Assembly (NCBI RefSeq): GCF_022829585.1
Contig: NZ_JAKSYC010000163.1
Location: forward strand, 1-64,000
Reading direction: 5' to 3'
Length of the DNA: 64,000 nucleotides
Source: Methylobacterium sp. J-026
GTDB taxonomy: Bacteria; Pseudomonadota; Alphaproteobacteria; Rhizobiales; Beijerinckiaceae
Within the stretch, counting starts at the first letter, position 1. Every line of letters begins with the position of its first letter. A program made the position numbers and the translations under genes. Under the pieces are notes generated by a model. It saw nothing but the letters and a program-made list of their open reading frames with translations. It had not been told where the DNA came from and ran no database searches. Shown here one piece after another: positions 44,694 through 54,781 of this stretch.

Positions 44694-46520
44694 ATGACCG
44701 AGCTTCATCCCGAGGTCGCGGCGGTCACCGAGCGTGTCGTGGCACGCTCCCGCCAGACCCGGCGCGCCTATCTCGACCTGATCGCCCGCGAGCGTGAGGC
44801 GGGGGTCCGGCGCGGCACCCTCGCCTGCGGCAACCTCGCCCACGGCTTCGCGGCCTCCGGCGAGGACAAGGCGGCGATCCGCGACGAGCGGACGGTGATG
44901 AATATCGGCATCGTCACCGCCTATAACGACATGCTGTCGGCCCATCAGCCCTACGGGCGCTATCCCGAGCAGATCAAGCTGTTCGCCCGGGAGCGCGGCG
45001 CTACCGCCCAGGTGGCGGGCGGCACGCCGGCCATGTGCGATGGCGTCACCCAGGGCCAGAGCGGCATGGAGCTGTCGCTGTTCTCCAGGGACACGATTGC
45101 CCTCTCCACCGCGGTGGGCTTGAGCCACGGCATGTTCGACGGCGCGGCTCTGCTCGGCATCTGCGATAAGATCGTGCCGGGCCTGCTGATCGGGGCGCTC
45201 CGCTTCGGCCACCTGCCGACGATCCTGATCCCGGCCGGGCCGATGCCCTCGGGGCTCGCCAACAAGGAGAAGCAGCGGATCCGCCAGCTCTACGCCGAGG
45301 GCAAGGTCGGCCGCGCGGAACTCCTCGAATCCGAGTCGGCCTCCTATCACGGCGCCGGGACCTGCACGTTCTACGGCACCGCCAATTCCAACCAGATGAT
45401 GATGGACATGATGGGCCTGCACATGCCGGGCGCGTCCTTCATCAATCCCGGCACGAAGCTGCGCCAGGCCGTGACCCGGGCGGCGATCCACCGGCTCACG
45501 GAGATCGGCGGCGCCGGCAACGATTACCGGCCGCTCGGCCACTGCGTCGACGAGAAGGCGATCGTGAACGCCGCGGTCGGCCTGCTCGCCACGGGCGGAT
45601 CGACCAATCACGCGATCCACCTGCCCGCCATCGCCCGCGCCGCCGGCATCGTGATCGACTGGGCGGATCTCGACCAGCTGTCCAACGCGGTGCCGCTGAT
45701 CGCCCGGGTCTACCCGAACGGCGCGGGCGACGTGAACCACTTCCACGCCGCCGGCGGCATGAGCTTCGTGATGGCCGCGCTCCTGGATGCCGGCCTCCTG
45801 CACGACGACATTCTGACGGTGGCGGGCCAGTCCCTGCGCGACCATGCCCGCGACCCCAAGCTTGCCGGAGAAGAGCTGGTCTTCGAGGACGCCGTGGCGG
45901 AGAGCCTGGACGAGGCGATGCTGCGCCGGCCCGCCACCCCGTTCCAGCCGGACGGCGGCATGCGGCTGGTGCAGGGCAATCTCGGCCGGGCGACGTTCAA
46001 GACCAGCGCCGTAGAGGAGAGCCGCCGGACCATCGAGGCCCCGGCCCGGGTGTTCTCCGATCAGGACGACGTGCTCAAGGCCTTCAAGGCGGGCGAGCTG
46101 GAGCGGGACGTCGTGGTGGTGGTCCGGTTCCAGGGCCCGAAGGCCAACGGCATGCCGGAGCTGCACAAGCTCACCCCGCCGCTCGGCGTGCTCCAGGACC
46201 GCGGCCACAAGGTCGCCCTGGTCACGGATGGCCGCATGTCGGGGGCGTCCGGCAAGGTGCCGGCCGCGATCCACCTGAGCCCGGAGGCGCTGGGCGGCGG
46301 CCCGATCGGGCGGATCCGTGACGGCGACATCGTCCGGCTCAGCGCGGCCGACGGGCTGCTGGAGGTGCTGGTCGACGACGCGGAACTCGCCGCCCGCCCC
46401 GAGGCCGAGGCGCCGGCGCCGGCACAGGGCACCGGGCGGGAGCTGTTCGCCTTCATGCGCCACGGGGCCGACACGGCGGAGCGCGGCGCTTCGGCGATGC
46501 TCGCCGCCGCCGGCCTCTGA
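44694..46520 (+). CDS. edd: 6-Phosphogluconate dehydratase
   Basis: First committed enzyme of the Entner-Doudoroff pathway: 6-phosphogluconate to KDPG and water. The 608-residue protein is an IlvD/Edd-family [4Fe-4S] enzyme with Cys ligands in [27 protein letters not shown] and [15 protein letters not shown]. Other blocks are [18 protein letters not shown] and [22 protein letters not shown] 44694 has a GGAGGAAC ribosome-binding site. The eda gene follows 22 bp later; zwf and pgl are not in this window. Confidence 0.95.
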   Translation: MTELHPEVAAVTERVVARSRQTRRAYLDLIAREREAGVRRGTLACGNLAHGFAASGEDKAAIRDERTVMNIGIVTAYNDMLSAHQPYGRYPEQIKLFARERGATAQVAGGTPAMCDGVTQGQSGMELSLFSRDTIALSTAVGLSHGMFDGAALLGICDKIVPGLLIGALRFGHLPTILIPAGPMPSGLANKEKQRIRQLYAEGKVGRAELLESESASYHGAGTCTFYGTANSNQMMMDMMGLHMPGASFINPGTKLRQAVTRAAIHRLTEIGGAGNDYRPLGHCVDEKAIVNAAVGLLATGGSTNHAIHLPAIARAAGIVIDWADLDQLSNAVPLIARVYPNGAGDVNHFHAAGGMSFVMAALLDAGLLHDDILTVAGQSLRDHARDPKLAGEELVFEDAVAESLDEAMLRRPATPFQPDGGMRLVQGNLGRATFKTSAVEESRRTIEAPARVFSDQDDVLKAFKAGELERDVVVVVRFQGPKANGMPELHKLTPPLGVLQDRGHKVALVTDGRMSGASGKVPAAIHLSPEALGGGPIGRIRDGDIVRLSAADGLLEVLVDDAELAARPEAEAPAPAQGTGRELFAFMRHGADTAERGASAMLAAAGL

Positions 46521-46542
46521 GACCGTAGGGGAGTCGCCGAGC

Positions 46543-47172
46543 ATGAACGATCTGGCTAGCATCGACGCGCTGATGCGCTCCGTGCCCGTCATCCCGGTCC
46601 TGGTGATCGAGGACGTGGCCCAGGCCCGGCCCATCGCCGAGGCCCTGGTGAAGGGCGGTCTCACCGCCCTGGAGGTGACCCTGCGTACGCCGGCGGCCCT
46701 CGACGTGATCCGGGAGATGGCTCGGGTCGAGGGCGCGGTGGTCGGGGCCGGGACGGTCCTCAATCCCCGCGACCTCGACAACGCCCTGGCGGCGGGGGCC
46801 GAATTCATCGTCTCGCCGGGCCTGACCGAGCCCCTCACCGACGCCGCGAAGGCGAACGGCGTCCCCTACCTGCCGGGCGTCGCCACGGCCGCCGACATCA
46901 TGCGCGGCCTCGATTCCGGGCTCGACCGGTTCAAGTTCTTCCCGGCCGAGTCCGCGGGCGGGATCAAGGCGCTGAAGGCACACGCGGCGGTGTTCGGCGC
47001 GGTGCGGTTCTGCCCGACGGGGGGAATCACCGAGGCGAGCGCCCCGGACTGGCTGGCGATCCCGTCCGTGCTCTGCGTCGGCGGCAGCTGGGTGGTGAAG
47101 CCCGACACGCTGGATCCCGCGGCGATCGAGATGGCGGCACGGGCGGCCGCGGGGCTGCGGACGGGGGCTTAG
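46543..47172 (+). CDS. eda: KDPG aldolase (2-dehydro-3-deoxyphosphogluconate aldolase)
   Basis: Second Entner-Doudoroff enzyme, cleaving KDPG to pyruvate and glyceraldehyde 3-phosphate. The 209-residue class I aldolase has [14 protein letters not shown] (catalytic Glu and Arg), [12 protein letters not shown], and the Schiff-base Lys in [26 protein letters not shown] and the VGGSWVV segment complete the active site. Co-transcribed with edd. KDPG aldolases can also accept related sugar-acid products, which may connect to the sugar-acid island at 22-34 kb (inference). Confidence 0.95.
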   Translation: MNDLASIDALMRSVPVIPVLVIEDVAQARPIAEALVKGGLTALEVTLRTPAALDVIREMARVEGAVVGAGTVLNPRDLDNALAAGAEFIVSPGLTEPLTDAAKANGVPYLPGVATAADIMRGLDSGLDRFKFFPAESAGGIKALKAHAAVFGAVRFCPTGGITEASAPDWLAIPSVLCVGGSWVVKPDTLDPAAIEMAARAAAGLRTGA

Positions 47173-47255
47173 CGCGCTTCAGGGCGACCTGCCGCATATG
47201 GCCCTACCCGCGCACAGAGGGGGGAGTGAGCGCGTCCGCTCCGGGGCCGCCTGCC

Positions 47256-49367
47256 TCACTCCGCGGGCAGCGGCTCCCGCCGCGACCGCGGCACGAACAC
47301 GCCGCCCTCCGGCTCCAGCGTGATGCGCCGGTCATGGAAGGCGTCCAGCGTCGAGCGGTGGCCGATCGAAACGATCGTCGTCCCGGGCAGGCGCTCGCGC
47401 AGCATCCGATAGAGCGCCGCCTCGGAGGGCTCGTCCAGCGAGGCCGTGGCCTCGTCGAGGAACAGCCATTCCGGCTTGGACAGGATGGCCCGGGCGATGG
47501 CGAGCCGTTGCTGCTCGCCCCCCGACAGCCGCCGCTCCCACGTGTCGATCTCGTCCAGGCGGTCCGCCAGCTGGGGCAGTTGCGCCGCCGTCAGGGCATC
47601 CCTGATCGCCGCGTCCGAGAACTGGTCGACGGTGTTCGGATAGACAACGGCCCCGCGGAGCGTGCCCTGGGGGATGTAGGGCCGCTGCGGCAGGACCAGT
47701 GCCGATTGCCCGGCCGGCACGTCCACCCGGCCCTTGCCGAACGGCCAGATCCCCGCGATGGCCCGGAACAGGGTCGACTTGCCCGATCCGGATGGCCCGG
47801 TGACCAGGGTCGCGCCGCCCCGCGGCAGCGTTAGCGCGTCGGCGGTGACGATCGGCCGGCCGTCCGGCAGGGCGAGCACCAGGCCGCGGGCGGTGACGTC
47901 GCCGGCCGTGTCGTTGCCCTGGACGAGGCCGTAGCCGGCCGTCTCCAATGCCTCGGCCTTGGTCATCGCCCGCCGGAAGGAGCCGAGACGATTGGTGTTG
48001 GCCTTGTAGGCGGCGAGCGTCGTGTAGGAGTCGACGAAGAACGACAGGGAACTCTGCACCTGCCCGAAGGCCTGCGAGGTCTGCTGCAGGGCACCCAGGG
48101 TGATCTTCTTGGCGAAGAAGGACGGCGCGGCCAGCACCATCGGGAAGATCACGCTCGCCTGCCGGTAGCTGAAGGTGAAGGCGATCAGCTTGATGCGGCG
48201 GAAGATGATGCCGACGTAGTTGTCGATGACGCTGTGGAACAGCGTCGAGAGCCGGGAGGCCTCCGCGCGCTCGCCGCGCAGCAGCGCGATCTGCTCCGAA
48301 TAGATGCGATTGCGGGCGAGCGCGAAGCGGAAATTCGCCTCGACTTGCTCCTGCCGGAAATCGAGCCCGATCAGCGGCCGACCGATCAGGTGGGTGAGCC
48401 ATGTGCCCACCACGGCGTAGCCGATCACCAGCCAGACCAGGAAGCCCGGGATCACCGCGTCGGTGAACGGCACGACGAAGTCGCGCGACAGGGTCCAGAG
48501 GATCACCATGAACGAGACCAGCTGCGCGGCCTGGCTCAGCAGCCGGATCGACAGGGTCGTCGTCTGAACGATGAAGCTGTTGACGTCGGCCTGGATGCGC
48601 TGATCGGGGTTGTCGGCCTCCTCGTCGGTGAACGGGATGCGATAATGCGTGCCGTTGCCGAGCCAGCGCTCGTACAGGCTGTGGGTCAGCCACGTGCGCC
48701 AGCGGATGAGCAGCGAGGAATCAACGAACAGGTCGAACATGCCGATGGCGATGTTCAGGGTCGCCAGCGGTACGAACACCCAGAGCAGCTGGTACCAGAA
48801 GGCGTTGGCGTCGTATTCCTGCAGCGCATTATAGATGTCGCGGTAGAAGAAGTTGAACCGCAGCGTCAGCGCCACGTCGGCGAAGTTCACGAAGATCGAC
48901 AGGGCGACGAGGTTGCGGCCGATCCGGCCCTCCGTGGTTCCGAACCAGCGGAACAGGCCGATCTCCTTGGTGGGTTTGTCGCGGTTGGCGAAGTACGGAT
49001 CGGCGATGTTGGTGATCGCCCGGATCGGCTCGAGATAGGCGATGCCGAGCACGATCGCGGCGAACACCACCGCGCCCGTGGCCGCGAAGGCCGGGGGGAG
49101 CAGGGCCGCGACCACCGACGGGAGCAGGCCAAGGGCGGCGACGGTCTTCGATCCGGCGAGCAGCAGGTAGCCGACGCCGTAGACCGAGACGAACACCTTC
49201 AGATAGGCCGAGATTCCGTTGGAGGCGATCAGGATGCCGGCCATCGCGAATCCGGCCAGCGAGACGTAGAGCGGCGGGCTCGGGATGCCCGGCAGCGCCA
49301 GCAGGATCAGCGCGGCTACGGCCGTGAGCACGGCCTGGATCCCGAGCCCGGTCCTGAGTGCGGCCAC
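47256..49367 (-). CDS. SbmA/BacA-type ABC exporter (fused permease and ATPase)
   Basis: A 703-residue ABC protein of the ABCD/YddA group. The N-terminal part has several helices, then the SbmA/BacA-like membrane domain (NFADVALTLRFNFFYRDIYN, TWLTHSLYERWLGNGTHYRI, DEEADNPDQRIQADVNSF). The ATPase domain has Walker A VTGPSGSGKST, the signature LSGGEQQRLAIA and Walker B WLFLDEATASLDEPS. Relatives move peptides or very-long-chain fatty acids across the inner membrane. GTG 49367 is chosen because GGGAGA lies about 9 nt upstream; a TTG at 49406 would extend it by 13 residues. Confidence 0.88.
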   Translation of the reverse strand: MAALRTGLGIQAVLTAVAALILLALPGIPSPPLYVSLAGFAMAGILIASNGISAYLKVFVSVYGVGYLLLAGSKTVAALGLLPSVVAALLPPAFAATGAVVFAAIVLGIAYLEPIRAITNIADPYFANRDKPTKEIGLFRWFGTTEGRIGRNLVALSIFVNFADVALTLRFNFFYRDIYNALQEYDANAFWYQLLWVFVPLATLNIAIGMFDLFVDSSLLIRWRTWLTHSLYERWLGNGTHYRIPFTDEEADNPDQRIQADVNSFIVQTTTLSIRLLSQAAQLVSFMVILWTLSRDFVVPFTDAVIPGFLVWLVIGYAVVGTWLTHLIGRPLIGLDFRQEQVEANFRFALARNRIYSEQIALLRGERAEASRLSTLFHSVIDNYVGIIFRRIKLIAFTFSYRQASVIFPMVLAAPSFFAKKITLGALQQTSQAFGQVQSSLSFFVDSYTTLAAYKANTNRLGSFRRAMTKAEALETAGYGLVQGNDTAGDVTARGLVLALPDGRPIVTADALTLPRGGATLVTGPSGSGKSTLFRAIAGIWPFGKGRVDVPAGQSALVLPQRPYIPQGTLRGAVVYPNTVDQFSDAAIRDALTAAQLPQLADRLDEIDTWERRLSGGEQQRLAIARAILSKPEWLFLDEATASLDEPSEAALYRMLRERLPGTTIVSIGHRSTLDAFHDRRITLEPEGGVFVPRSRREPLPAE

Positions 49368-49516
49368 GCGTGTCTCCCGTCGCAACGCGCCCAGTGAGGG
49401 GCGCAACCGGGCGCCCTTGGTCCCGGTCAGTGGCGAGATAGTGGCCGTGACCCCGCGCTGTCGCGTGAAACTTTCGTCATCGTCCGGGCCTGCGTCGATT
49501 TATGCCGGCCGGCCGC

Positions 49517-49834
49517 TCACCAGTTCCATTCCTCGAAGCCCGGCTCGCGGCAATGATAGCCGATCGGGCATTGCGGGTTGTCGCGGGTGGGCACGAAGCG
49601 CAATTCGGCGATCTCGGAGCCGCTGCACTGGCCGGGGCCGCTGACGAAACGCTCGGGCGCCGCGCCGGCGGCGATCACCACGTCCCGCTCGCCTCTCACC
49701 AATGCCATCGCCTCCGCGCAGGTCATCCGGGCCGTCATCGAGCCGCGCGGCGCCCGGGATTGGGCGAACGCCTCCGCCCCGGTCGCGACCGCGACGAGGT
49801 GCACGCACAGCAAGGCGAGGGCCAGCGGCCTCAT
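49517..49834 (-). CDS. Small secreted Cys-containing protein
   Basis: Unrecognised 105-residue exported protein. Signal peptide MRPLALALLCVHLVAVATGA with cleavage after AFAQ; the mature part has four Cys (MTCAEAM, GPGQCSGSE, NPQCPIGYHCREP), enough for two disulfides, and ends in EEWNW. Similar short periplasmic proteins with a TCAxA start and a CPIGYHC-type end occur in methylobacteria (from memory). The start at ATG 49834 is based on the signal peptide; upstream in-frame ATGs exist and no clear ribosome-binding site decides. Confidence 0.65.
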   Translation of the reverse strand: MRPLALALLCVHLVAVATGAEAFAQSRAPRGSMTARMTCAEAMALVRGERDVVIAAGAAPERFVSGPGQCSGSEIAELRFVPTRDNPQCPIGYHCREPGFEEWNW

Positions 49835-50041
49835 CAGACACGGGTCCAACATGCGCCCAGGAAGAAAGTCCGCGGGCATCGCACTATCCTGCACGGGCGG
49901 GCGGCCGGAGACTGTCACCGGAATGCGCCACCGGGCGGCTTTCGCCGTCGGACCGCCGCAATCGGCGGATTATGAGATTCCTGGAACGGCCGCCCGGCAC
50001 GCCGGAGACGACGCGTCACCAGGGAGCCAAGGGATCCACCG

Positions 50042-50674
50042 ATGTCCGCCCTTTCGATCCTCGATATCTCGGCCATCCGCGCCGCGCCCGTGTCCCGCGA
50101 GCCCTACGCCTACACCCTCGGCAGCAACGTCCTGAACCCCAACGCGATCGACGCGATTCGCCGCGACTTCCCCGACATCGCCAAGCCCGGCTACCTCACC
50201 GTGGACGAAGTCGCCCTGAAGGGCCGCTTCAAGGCGCTGATCGACGAGCTGGAGAGCGATGCCTTCTCGGAGATCCTGGGCGCGAAGTTCGGGATCGACC
50301 TCGTCTCCTGCCCGCGGCTCACCACGATCATGCGGCGCAGCCAGCCGAAATACGGTTCGATCCACACCGACGGCCCCTCGAAGGTGCTGACGCTCCTCGT
50401 CTACATGAACGACGCCTGGGACGCGCCGGCCGCCGGCCGGCTGCGGGTGCTGTACGACGGCCGGAACTACGAGCCCTTCGCTGTCGAGGTGCCGCCGACC
50501 ATGGGGACGATGTTCGCGTTCCTGCGGGCCGACAATTCCTGGCACGGTCACGAGCCGTTCGAGGGCGAGCGGCGGGTGGTCCAGGTGGCGTGGCTGAAGG
50601 ATGCCTCGGAGCTGGAACGCAAGCGCAAGCGCAACCGCACGGCGCAGTTCCTCAAGGGGATCTTCGGCCGCTGA
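50042..50674 (+). CDS. 2-oxoglutarate/Fe(II)-dependent oxygenase
   Basis: A 210-residue 2OG-Fe(II) dioxygenase-fold protein. Iron ligands are the His and Asp in GSIHTDGPSK and the distal His in SWHGHEPFEGERRVVQVAWL, where the Arg that follows would bind 2-oxoglutarate. The group is related to prolyl 4-hydroxylase-like enzymes found near polysaccharide genes. The C-terminus is strongly basic (ELERKRKRNRTAQFLKG). The next gene starts 20 bp after the stop and is probably co-transcribed. Substrate unknown. Confidence 0.8.
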   Translation: MSALSILDISAIRAAPVSREPYAYTLGSNVLNPNAIDAIRRDFPDIAKPGYLTVDEVALKGRFKALIDELESDAFSEILGAKFGIDLVSCPRLTTIMRRSQPKYGSIHTDGPSKVLTLLVYMNDAWDAPAAGRLRVLYDGRNYEPFAVEVPPTMGTMFAFLRADNSWHGHEPFEGERRVVQVAWLKDASELERKRKRNRTAQFLKGIFGR

Positions 50675-50694
50675 ACGGACGCGAGGGTCGGACG

Positions 50695-51321
50695 ATGGGG
50701 GCGGTGGTGCTGGCGGATCCGGGCGGGGAACCTCGTTCCGTGTCCAGGCGTCGCTACGTGCTGCCGGTGCTCCTCGTCATCGGCTGGGCCGGGCTCTTCG
50801 CCTACAGCGCGGCCTACCTCACCGAGGACCTGCCCTTCCGGCCCCAGAAGCCTGAAGCGGCCTCACCCGCCGAAACCGCCTCCGGGCAGGCGCCGTCGCC
50901 GCGGCCGGTGGTCGTCCTCGACAGGCCGCGCGGCTCCGGCCCCGGGCCGGCCGCGGATGCGGTGCCGGCCGTCCAGGCCATTCGGGCGCCGGCTCCCCCG
51001 TCCCGTCCCGTCCCGGCGCCCGTCGGCGCCGAGTATGTCGGCCTCTGGGGGCCGCACCCCAACGCCTGCGCGGCCCGCTCGCGGCGGCGGGGCTACATCC
51101 CGGCGATGATCGCGCAGGATCAGGCCCGGGCCGGCCGCACGCTCTGCACCTTCCACGACACGCGCCGCGCCGGAAACGCGTGGGTGACCGCGGCCGAGTG
51201 CAACGACCGCGGCCGCCGCTGGGCGTCACAGGTCCGGCTGACGGTGGAGGGCGATCACCTGACCTGGTCGAGCAGCCGCGGAACCGTGACCTACACCCGC
51301 TGCGGCCGGCGCGCGGGCTAG
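50695..51321 (+). CDS. Membrane-anchored protein with a Cys-rich C-terminal domain
   Basis: No family recognised with confidence. The 208-residue protein has one helix near the N-terminus (RRRYVLPVLLVIGWAGLFAY), a Pro/Ala-rich spacer and a periplasmic domain of about 90 residues starting EYVGLWGPHPNACAARSRRR and containing four Cys (NACAA, TLCTF, AECND, TRCGRR). The domain resembles those annotated as peptidase-inhibitor-like or DUF in methylobacteria (uncertain). It overlaps the convergent lpxB gene by 4 bp. Confidence 0.65.
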   Translation: MGAVVLADPGGEPRSVSRRRYVLPVLLVIGWAGLFAYSAAYLTEDLPFRPQKPEAASPAETASGQAPSPRPVVVLDRPRGSGPGPAADAVPAVQAIRAPAPPSRPVPAPVGAEYVGLWGPHPNACAARSRRRGYIPAMIAQDQARAGRTLCTFHDTRRAGNAWVTAAECNDRGRRWASQVRLTVEGDHLTWSSSRGTVTYTRCGRRAG

Positions 51322-52484
51322 GCGTTCGACCGCTCGGCCGCCTCCAGCACGATCCGCGCGGCGGCCCGGCTCGGCGTGTCCGCATCACGGAGCCGCATCC
51401 GCGCGTCGATCCGGGCGAGCGCCGCACATTGCGCCGCGCGCGCCGCGCCCCCCGTCAGGAGGGGCGACAGGGCTTCGGCGAGCCGTTCCGGCGTGCAATC
51501 CGCCTGGACGAACTCCGGCATGGCGTTCTCGGCGAGGATCAGGTTCGGCAGAACGATGCTCGGGACCTGGATCAGCCGGCGGGCGATGACCTCCTCCATC
51601 CGGGAGACCTTGTAGGCGACGACCATAGGGACGCCCGCCAGCGCCAGTTCCAGCGTCACGGTCCCCGAGGCCGCCAGCGCCGCGCGCGCGCCGCGGAACG
51701 CCGCGTATTTCGGCGCCTCGCCGGTGACGATCCGCACAGGAGCCGGCCAATCCGCCGACAGGCGCTCGATCAGGGCGCGGTGGCGCGTCACGGCGGGCAG
51801 CACCGCCTCGACCGGCAGCACCCGCCCCAGCCGGGCGAGCGCCTGTCCGAAGACCGGCATCAGCCGCTCGATCTCGGACCGGCGGGACCCGGGCAGGACC
51901 ACGAGGCTGTACGGCTCCGCCTCCCGGTGCCGGAGATCCGCGCCGGCCGGGCGCAGCTCGGGCAGGCGCTCGATCAGCGGGTGCCCGACATAGGTGCAGG
52001 GCGGCCCCCCGAGCCGCAGATGCGCGTCGGGCTCGAAGGGCAGCAGCGCCAGCACGTGGTCGATGAACGGGCGCATGCCCTTCGCCCGCCAGGGGCGCCA
52101 CGCCCAGACGCTCGGCGAAACGTAATCGATGATCGGGATGGCGGGGGCCGCCCTGCGCACCCGCTTGGCTACGGCGTGGGTGAAGCCGGGGCTGTCGATG
52201 ATCACGAGCACGTCCGGCCGGGCGCGCACCGCCGCCTCGGCGGTCTGGCGGATCCGCCGCAGGAGCGTGCGGGCGCGGGCAAGCACCGGCAGGTAGCCCA
52301 TCACCGCGACGTCATCCAGGGGGAACAGGGAGGGGAAGCCCGCCTCCGCCATCGCCTCGCCCCCGACCCCCCCGAAGGCCGTATCGGGGGCCGTCTCGCG
52401 CAAAGCCCGCATCAGCTTGGCGCCGAGCTGGTCGCCGGAATCCTCGCCGGCGACCAGCCAGATGGTGGGTGATCGCGCCGTCAC
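51318..52484 (-). CDS. lpxB: Lipid A disaccharide synthase LpxB
   Basis: Joins UDP-2,3-diacylglucosamine to lipid X, forming the lipid A disaccharide at the inner-membrane face. The 388-residue GT-B glycosyltransferase starts TIWLVAGEDSGDQLGAKLMR, with IDSPGFTHAVAKRVRR, YVSPSVWAWRPWRAKGM and LPGSRRSEIERLMPVF, all standard for LpxB. The GTG start at 52484 overlaps the lpxI stop in a GTGA. Last gene of the minus-strand envelope block. Confidence 0.93.
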   Translation of the reverse strand: MTARSPTIWLVAGEDSGDQLGAKLMRALRETAPDTAFGGVGGEAMAEAGFPSLFPLDDVAVMGYLPVLARARTLLRRIRQTAEAAVRARPDVLVIIDSPGFTHAVAKRVRRAAPAIPIIDYVSPSVWAWRPWRAKGMRPFIDHVLALLPFEPDAHLRLGGPPCTYVGHPLIERLPELRPAGADLRHREAEPYSLVVLPGSRRSEIERLMPVFGQALARLGRVLPVEAVLPAVTRHRALIERLSADWPAPVRIVTGEAPKYAAFRGARAALAASGTVTLELALAGVPMVVAYKVSRMEEVIARRLIQVPSIVLPNLILAENAMPEFVQADCTPERLAEALSPLLTGGAARAAQCAALARIDARMRLRDADTPSRAAARIVLEAAERSNA

Positions 52485-53344
52485 GGCGCGCCCCCGTAGC
52501 CGACCACGAACAGGCCGAGCCGGTCCGCCTCCGCGGCGGTGGCGGCGCGGTCGATCACCAGGGTCCCGCCGGCTTCGAGGGCGAGGCCGACACAGCCGGC
52601 CCGGGCGGCGTTGCGCACCGTGCGCGGCCCGACCGCCGGCAGGTCGACGCGCAGATCCTGGCCGACCTTGGGCGCCTTCACCAGCACGGTCGCGGGGAGC
52701 GGCCGCCCCCAGCCGAGCGGTCGCCGCCCGAGGGCGCGCGCCCGGGCGAGCATCCGGTCCGTCCCTTCGGGTCCCTCGGCGGCCAGCACCCGCGCGCCGG
52801 CCACCACCACGGCCTGCCCGAGGTCGAAGGGCGAGAGCGCGGCCAGCACGCCGCACCCGGTCCGGATCGAGGCCGCCGCCTCCGCGCCCGGCGCCCGGCG
52901 CCCGATCGGCCCCTCCGGGCAGAGCAGATCCGGCGCCGCCTCGTGGACGCCGAGGATCCGGTGACCCTCCTCCTCGACGAGGGTCAGCGCCGCGCGCAGG
53001 AGCCGGTCGTCGCCGCCGCCCGCGATGGCGCGCAGGGCCTCCCGGTTGCGCAGGGCCGCCCCGGCGTTGAGGATCGCCGCCGGGCTCGGGCGCGAGACGC
53101 CCCCGGCCGGGATCACGATGGCCGGCCCCCATCGGCGCAGCAGCTTCAGGGTGGCGGCGAGGTCGAGGAGGTCGACGGTGGCATCCGCGCTAGCGCGCAG
53201 GCCCCGCCCGGTGAAGCCGCGCAACGCGATCACCCGGAACGGCCGACGCGCCCGGCGCAGGGATTCGGCGACGAGTTCGGGCAGGCGCCCGGCCCCGGCG
53301 ATCAGCACGAGGGAGCCCTCGGGCACAGGATCGGCCTCCGCCAT
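52481..53344 (-). CDS. lpxI: UDP-2,3-diacylglucosamine pyrophosphatase LpxI
   Basis: LpxI replaces LpxH in alphaproteobacteria, hydrolysing UDP-2,3-diacylglucosamine to lipid X and UMP. The 287-residue protein has the family start LVLIAGAGRLPELVAESLRR, the central GDDRLLRAALTLVEEEGHRI and ending blocks LVKAPKVGQDLRVDLPAVGP and GCVGLALEAGGTLVIDR. The Asp in VKAPKVGQDLRVDLPAVG is the metal-binding residue in the family. Between lpxA (12-bp gap) and lpxB (4-bp overlap). Confidence 0.93.
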   Translation of the reverse strand: MAEADPVPEGSLVLIAGAGRLPELVAESLRRARRPFRVIALRGFTGRGLRASADATVDLLDLAATLKLLRRWGPAIVIPAGGVSRPSPAAILNAGAALRNREALRAIAGGGDDRLLRAALTLVEEEGHRILGVHEAAPDLLCPEGPIGRRAPGAEAAASIRTGCGVLAALSPFDLGQAVVVAGARVLAAEGPEGTDRMLARARALGRRPLGWGRPLPATVLVKAPKVGQDLRVDLPAVGPRTVRNAARAGCVGLALEAGGTLVIDRAATAAEADRLGLFVVGYGGAP

Positions 53345-53356
53345 GGCCCGGGCCGT

Positions 53357-54175
53357 TCAGGCGGCGCCGATCGGGGTCGGGACCTCGCGCGGCGTGCAGA
53401 TCGAGCGCTTGCCACCGACGCGGATGAAATCGAGGATCTCCCGCACCGCCGCGTGGGACTCGAAGGTCGCGGCCACGTCCTCCACGCGCTCCATCAGCGT
53501 GCCCTCCGGGGCGAAGAGCAGGCGGTAGGCCCGCCGCAGGGCGTGGATGTCCTCCCGGGCGAAGCCCCGGCGCTGCAGGCCGATGATGTTGAGCCCCGAC
53601 AGGCAGGCCCGGTTGCCCAGCACCATCCCGTAGGGAATGCAGTCGTTCTCCAGGCCCGAGAGCCCGCCCACGAAGGCATGGGCCCCGACCCGGGCGAACT
53701 GGATCACGGCGGCGCCGCCGCCGAGGATCGCGTAATCGCCCACCGCGCAATGGCCGGCCAGCATCACGTTGTTGGAGAAAATGACGTGATCGCCCACCCG
53801 GCAATCGTGGCCGACATGGGAATTGGCCAGGAAGGTGCCGTGATCGCCCACCACCGTCTCGAGGCCGCCGCCGCTCGTGCCGGGATTCATGGTGACGCCC
53901 TCGCGGATCAGGCAATCCGAGCCGATCGTGAGGGTCGAGGCCTCGCCCCGGTATTTCAGGTCCTGCGGCGGGTGCCCGATCGACGCGAAGGGGAAGATCC
54001 GGGTGCGCGGGCCGATCGTGGTGCGGCCCGCCAGGACCACGTGGCTGACGAGTTCACAATCCGGCCCGAGCTCGACCTCGGGCCCGACATGGCAGAAGGG
54101 ACCGATCCGCACCCCGTCGCCGATCCGCGCGCCCGGCTCGATCACGGCGCTCGCGTGGATCGCGGCCGCGCTCAC
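53357..54175 (-). CDS. lpxA: UDP-N-acetylglucosamine acyltransferase LpxA
   Basis: First enzyme of lipid A synthesis, O-acylating UDP-GlcNAc from 3-hydroxyacyl-ACP. The 272-residue left-handed beta-helix shows hexapeptide repeats from [20 protein letters not shown] onward; the catalytic His is in [14 protein letters not shown], and [12 protein letters not shown] introduces the C-terminal helical domain. The GTG start at 54175 overlaps the fabZ stop in GTGA, so the two are translationally coupled. Confidence 0.94.
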   Translation of the reverse strand: MSAAAIHASAVIEPGARIGDGVRIGPFCHVGPEVELGPDCELVSHVVLAGRTTIGPRTRIFPFASIGHPPQDLKYRGEASTLTIGSDCLIREGVTMNPGTSGGGLETVVGDHGTFLANSHVGHDCRVGDHVIFSNNVMLAGHCAVGDYAILGGGAAVIQFARVGAHAFVGGLSGLENDCIPYGMVLGNRACLSGLNIIGLQRRGFAREDIHALRRAYRLLFAPEGTLMERVEDVAATFESHAAVREILDFIRVGGKRSICTPREVPTPIGAA

Positions 54176-54648
54176 TCGGTCACCAGCATGGCGCCGATCT
54201 CGGCCTCCGCTACCAGGGTGCCGTCGACCCGGGCCTCGCCGCGGAACCACCACATGGTCCGGCGCTGGTTCATCTTCCGCATGTGGAAGCGCACCTGATC
54301 GCCGGGGGTGACCGGCTTGCGGAACTTGCACTTGTCGATGGTCATGAAGAACACCTGCTTGGTGCGCAGCTCGTCCGTGCGGATATGACGGCAGCAGATC
54401 GCCCCGGCCGTCTGGGCCATGCCCTCGATCAGCAGCACGCCCGGGAAGACCGGCAGGCCGGGAAAATGCCCCATGAATTGCGGCTCGTTGGCCGTGACGT
54501 TCTTGATCCCGACGCAGGATTCGTCGCGGTCGATCTCGACGATGCGGTCGACCATCAGGAACGGATAGCGGTGCGGCAGCAATTCCAGCAGCGTCTGGAT
54601 ATCGGCTATGCCCAGCTCGCCGCCGGTCTCGCGCGCCGCCTCACTCAT
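54172..54648 (-). CDS. fabZ: 3-Hydroxyacyl-ACP dehydratase FabZ
   Basis: Hot-dog-fold dehydratase of fatty acid elongation, 158 residues. The catalytic His is in [20 protein letters not shown], with the catalytic Glu following in [25 protein letters not shown] is the family start. ATG 54648 gives [13 protein letters not shown]; an upstream start at 54690 would add 14 basic residues without similarity. Lies between lpxD and lpxA, as in many Gram-negatives, balancing acyl chains between membrane lipid and lipid A. Confidence 0.94.
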   Translation of the reverse strand: MSEAARETGGELGIADIQTLLELLPHRYPFLMVDRIVEIDRDESCVGIKNVTANEPQFMGHFPGLPVFPGVLLIEGMAQTAGAICCRHIRTDELRTKQVFFMTIDKCKFRKPVTPGDQVRFHMRKMNQRRTMWWFRGEARVDGTLVAEAEIGAMLVTE

Positions 54649-54781
54649 CAAATCCCGCACCTCGACGTGCCGCCCGCGGCGGCCTGGCATCCGGCCGCCG
54701 ATGGCGGACAGAGCGCTCTCTTCGGAAGAAATCGCCGGAAGCGCAAGGCCTTCCGGACAAACCGGCCGGATCCGGGAGGGC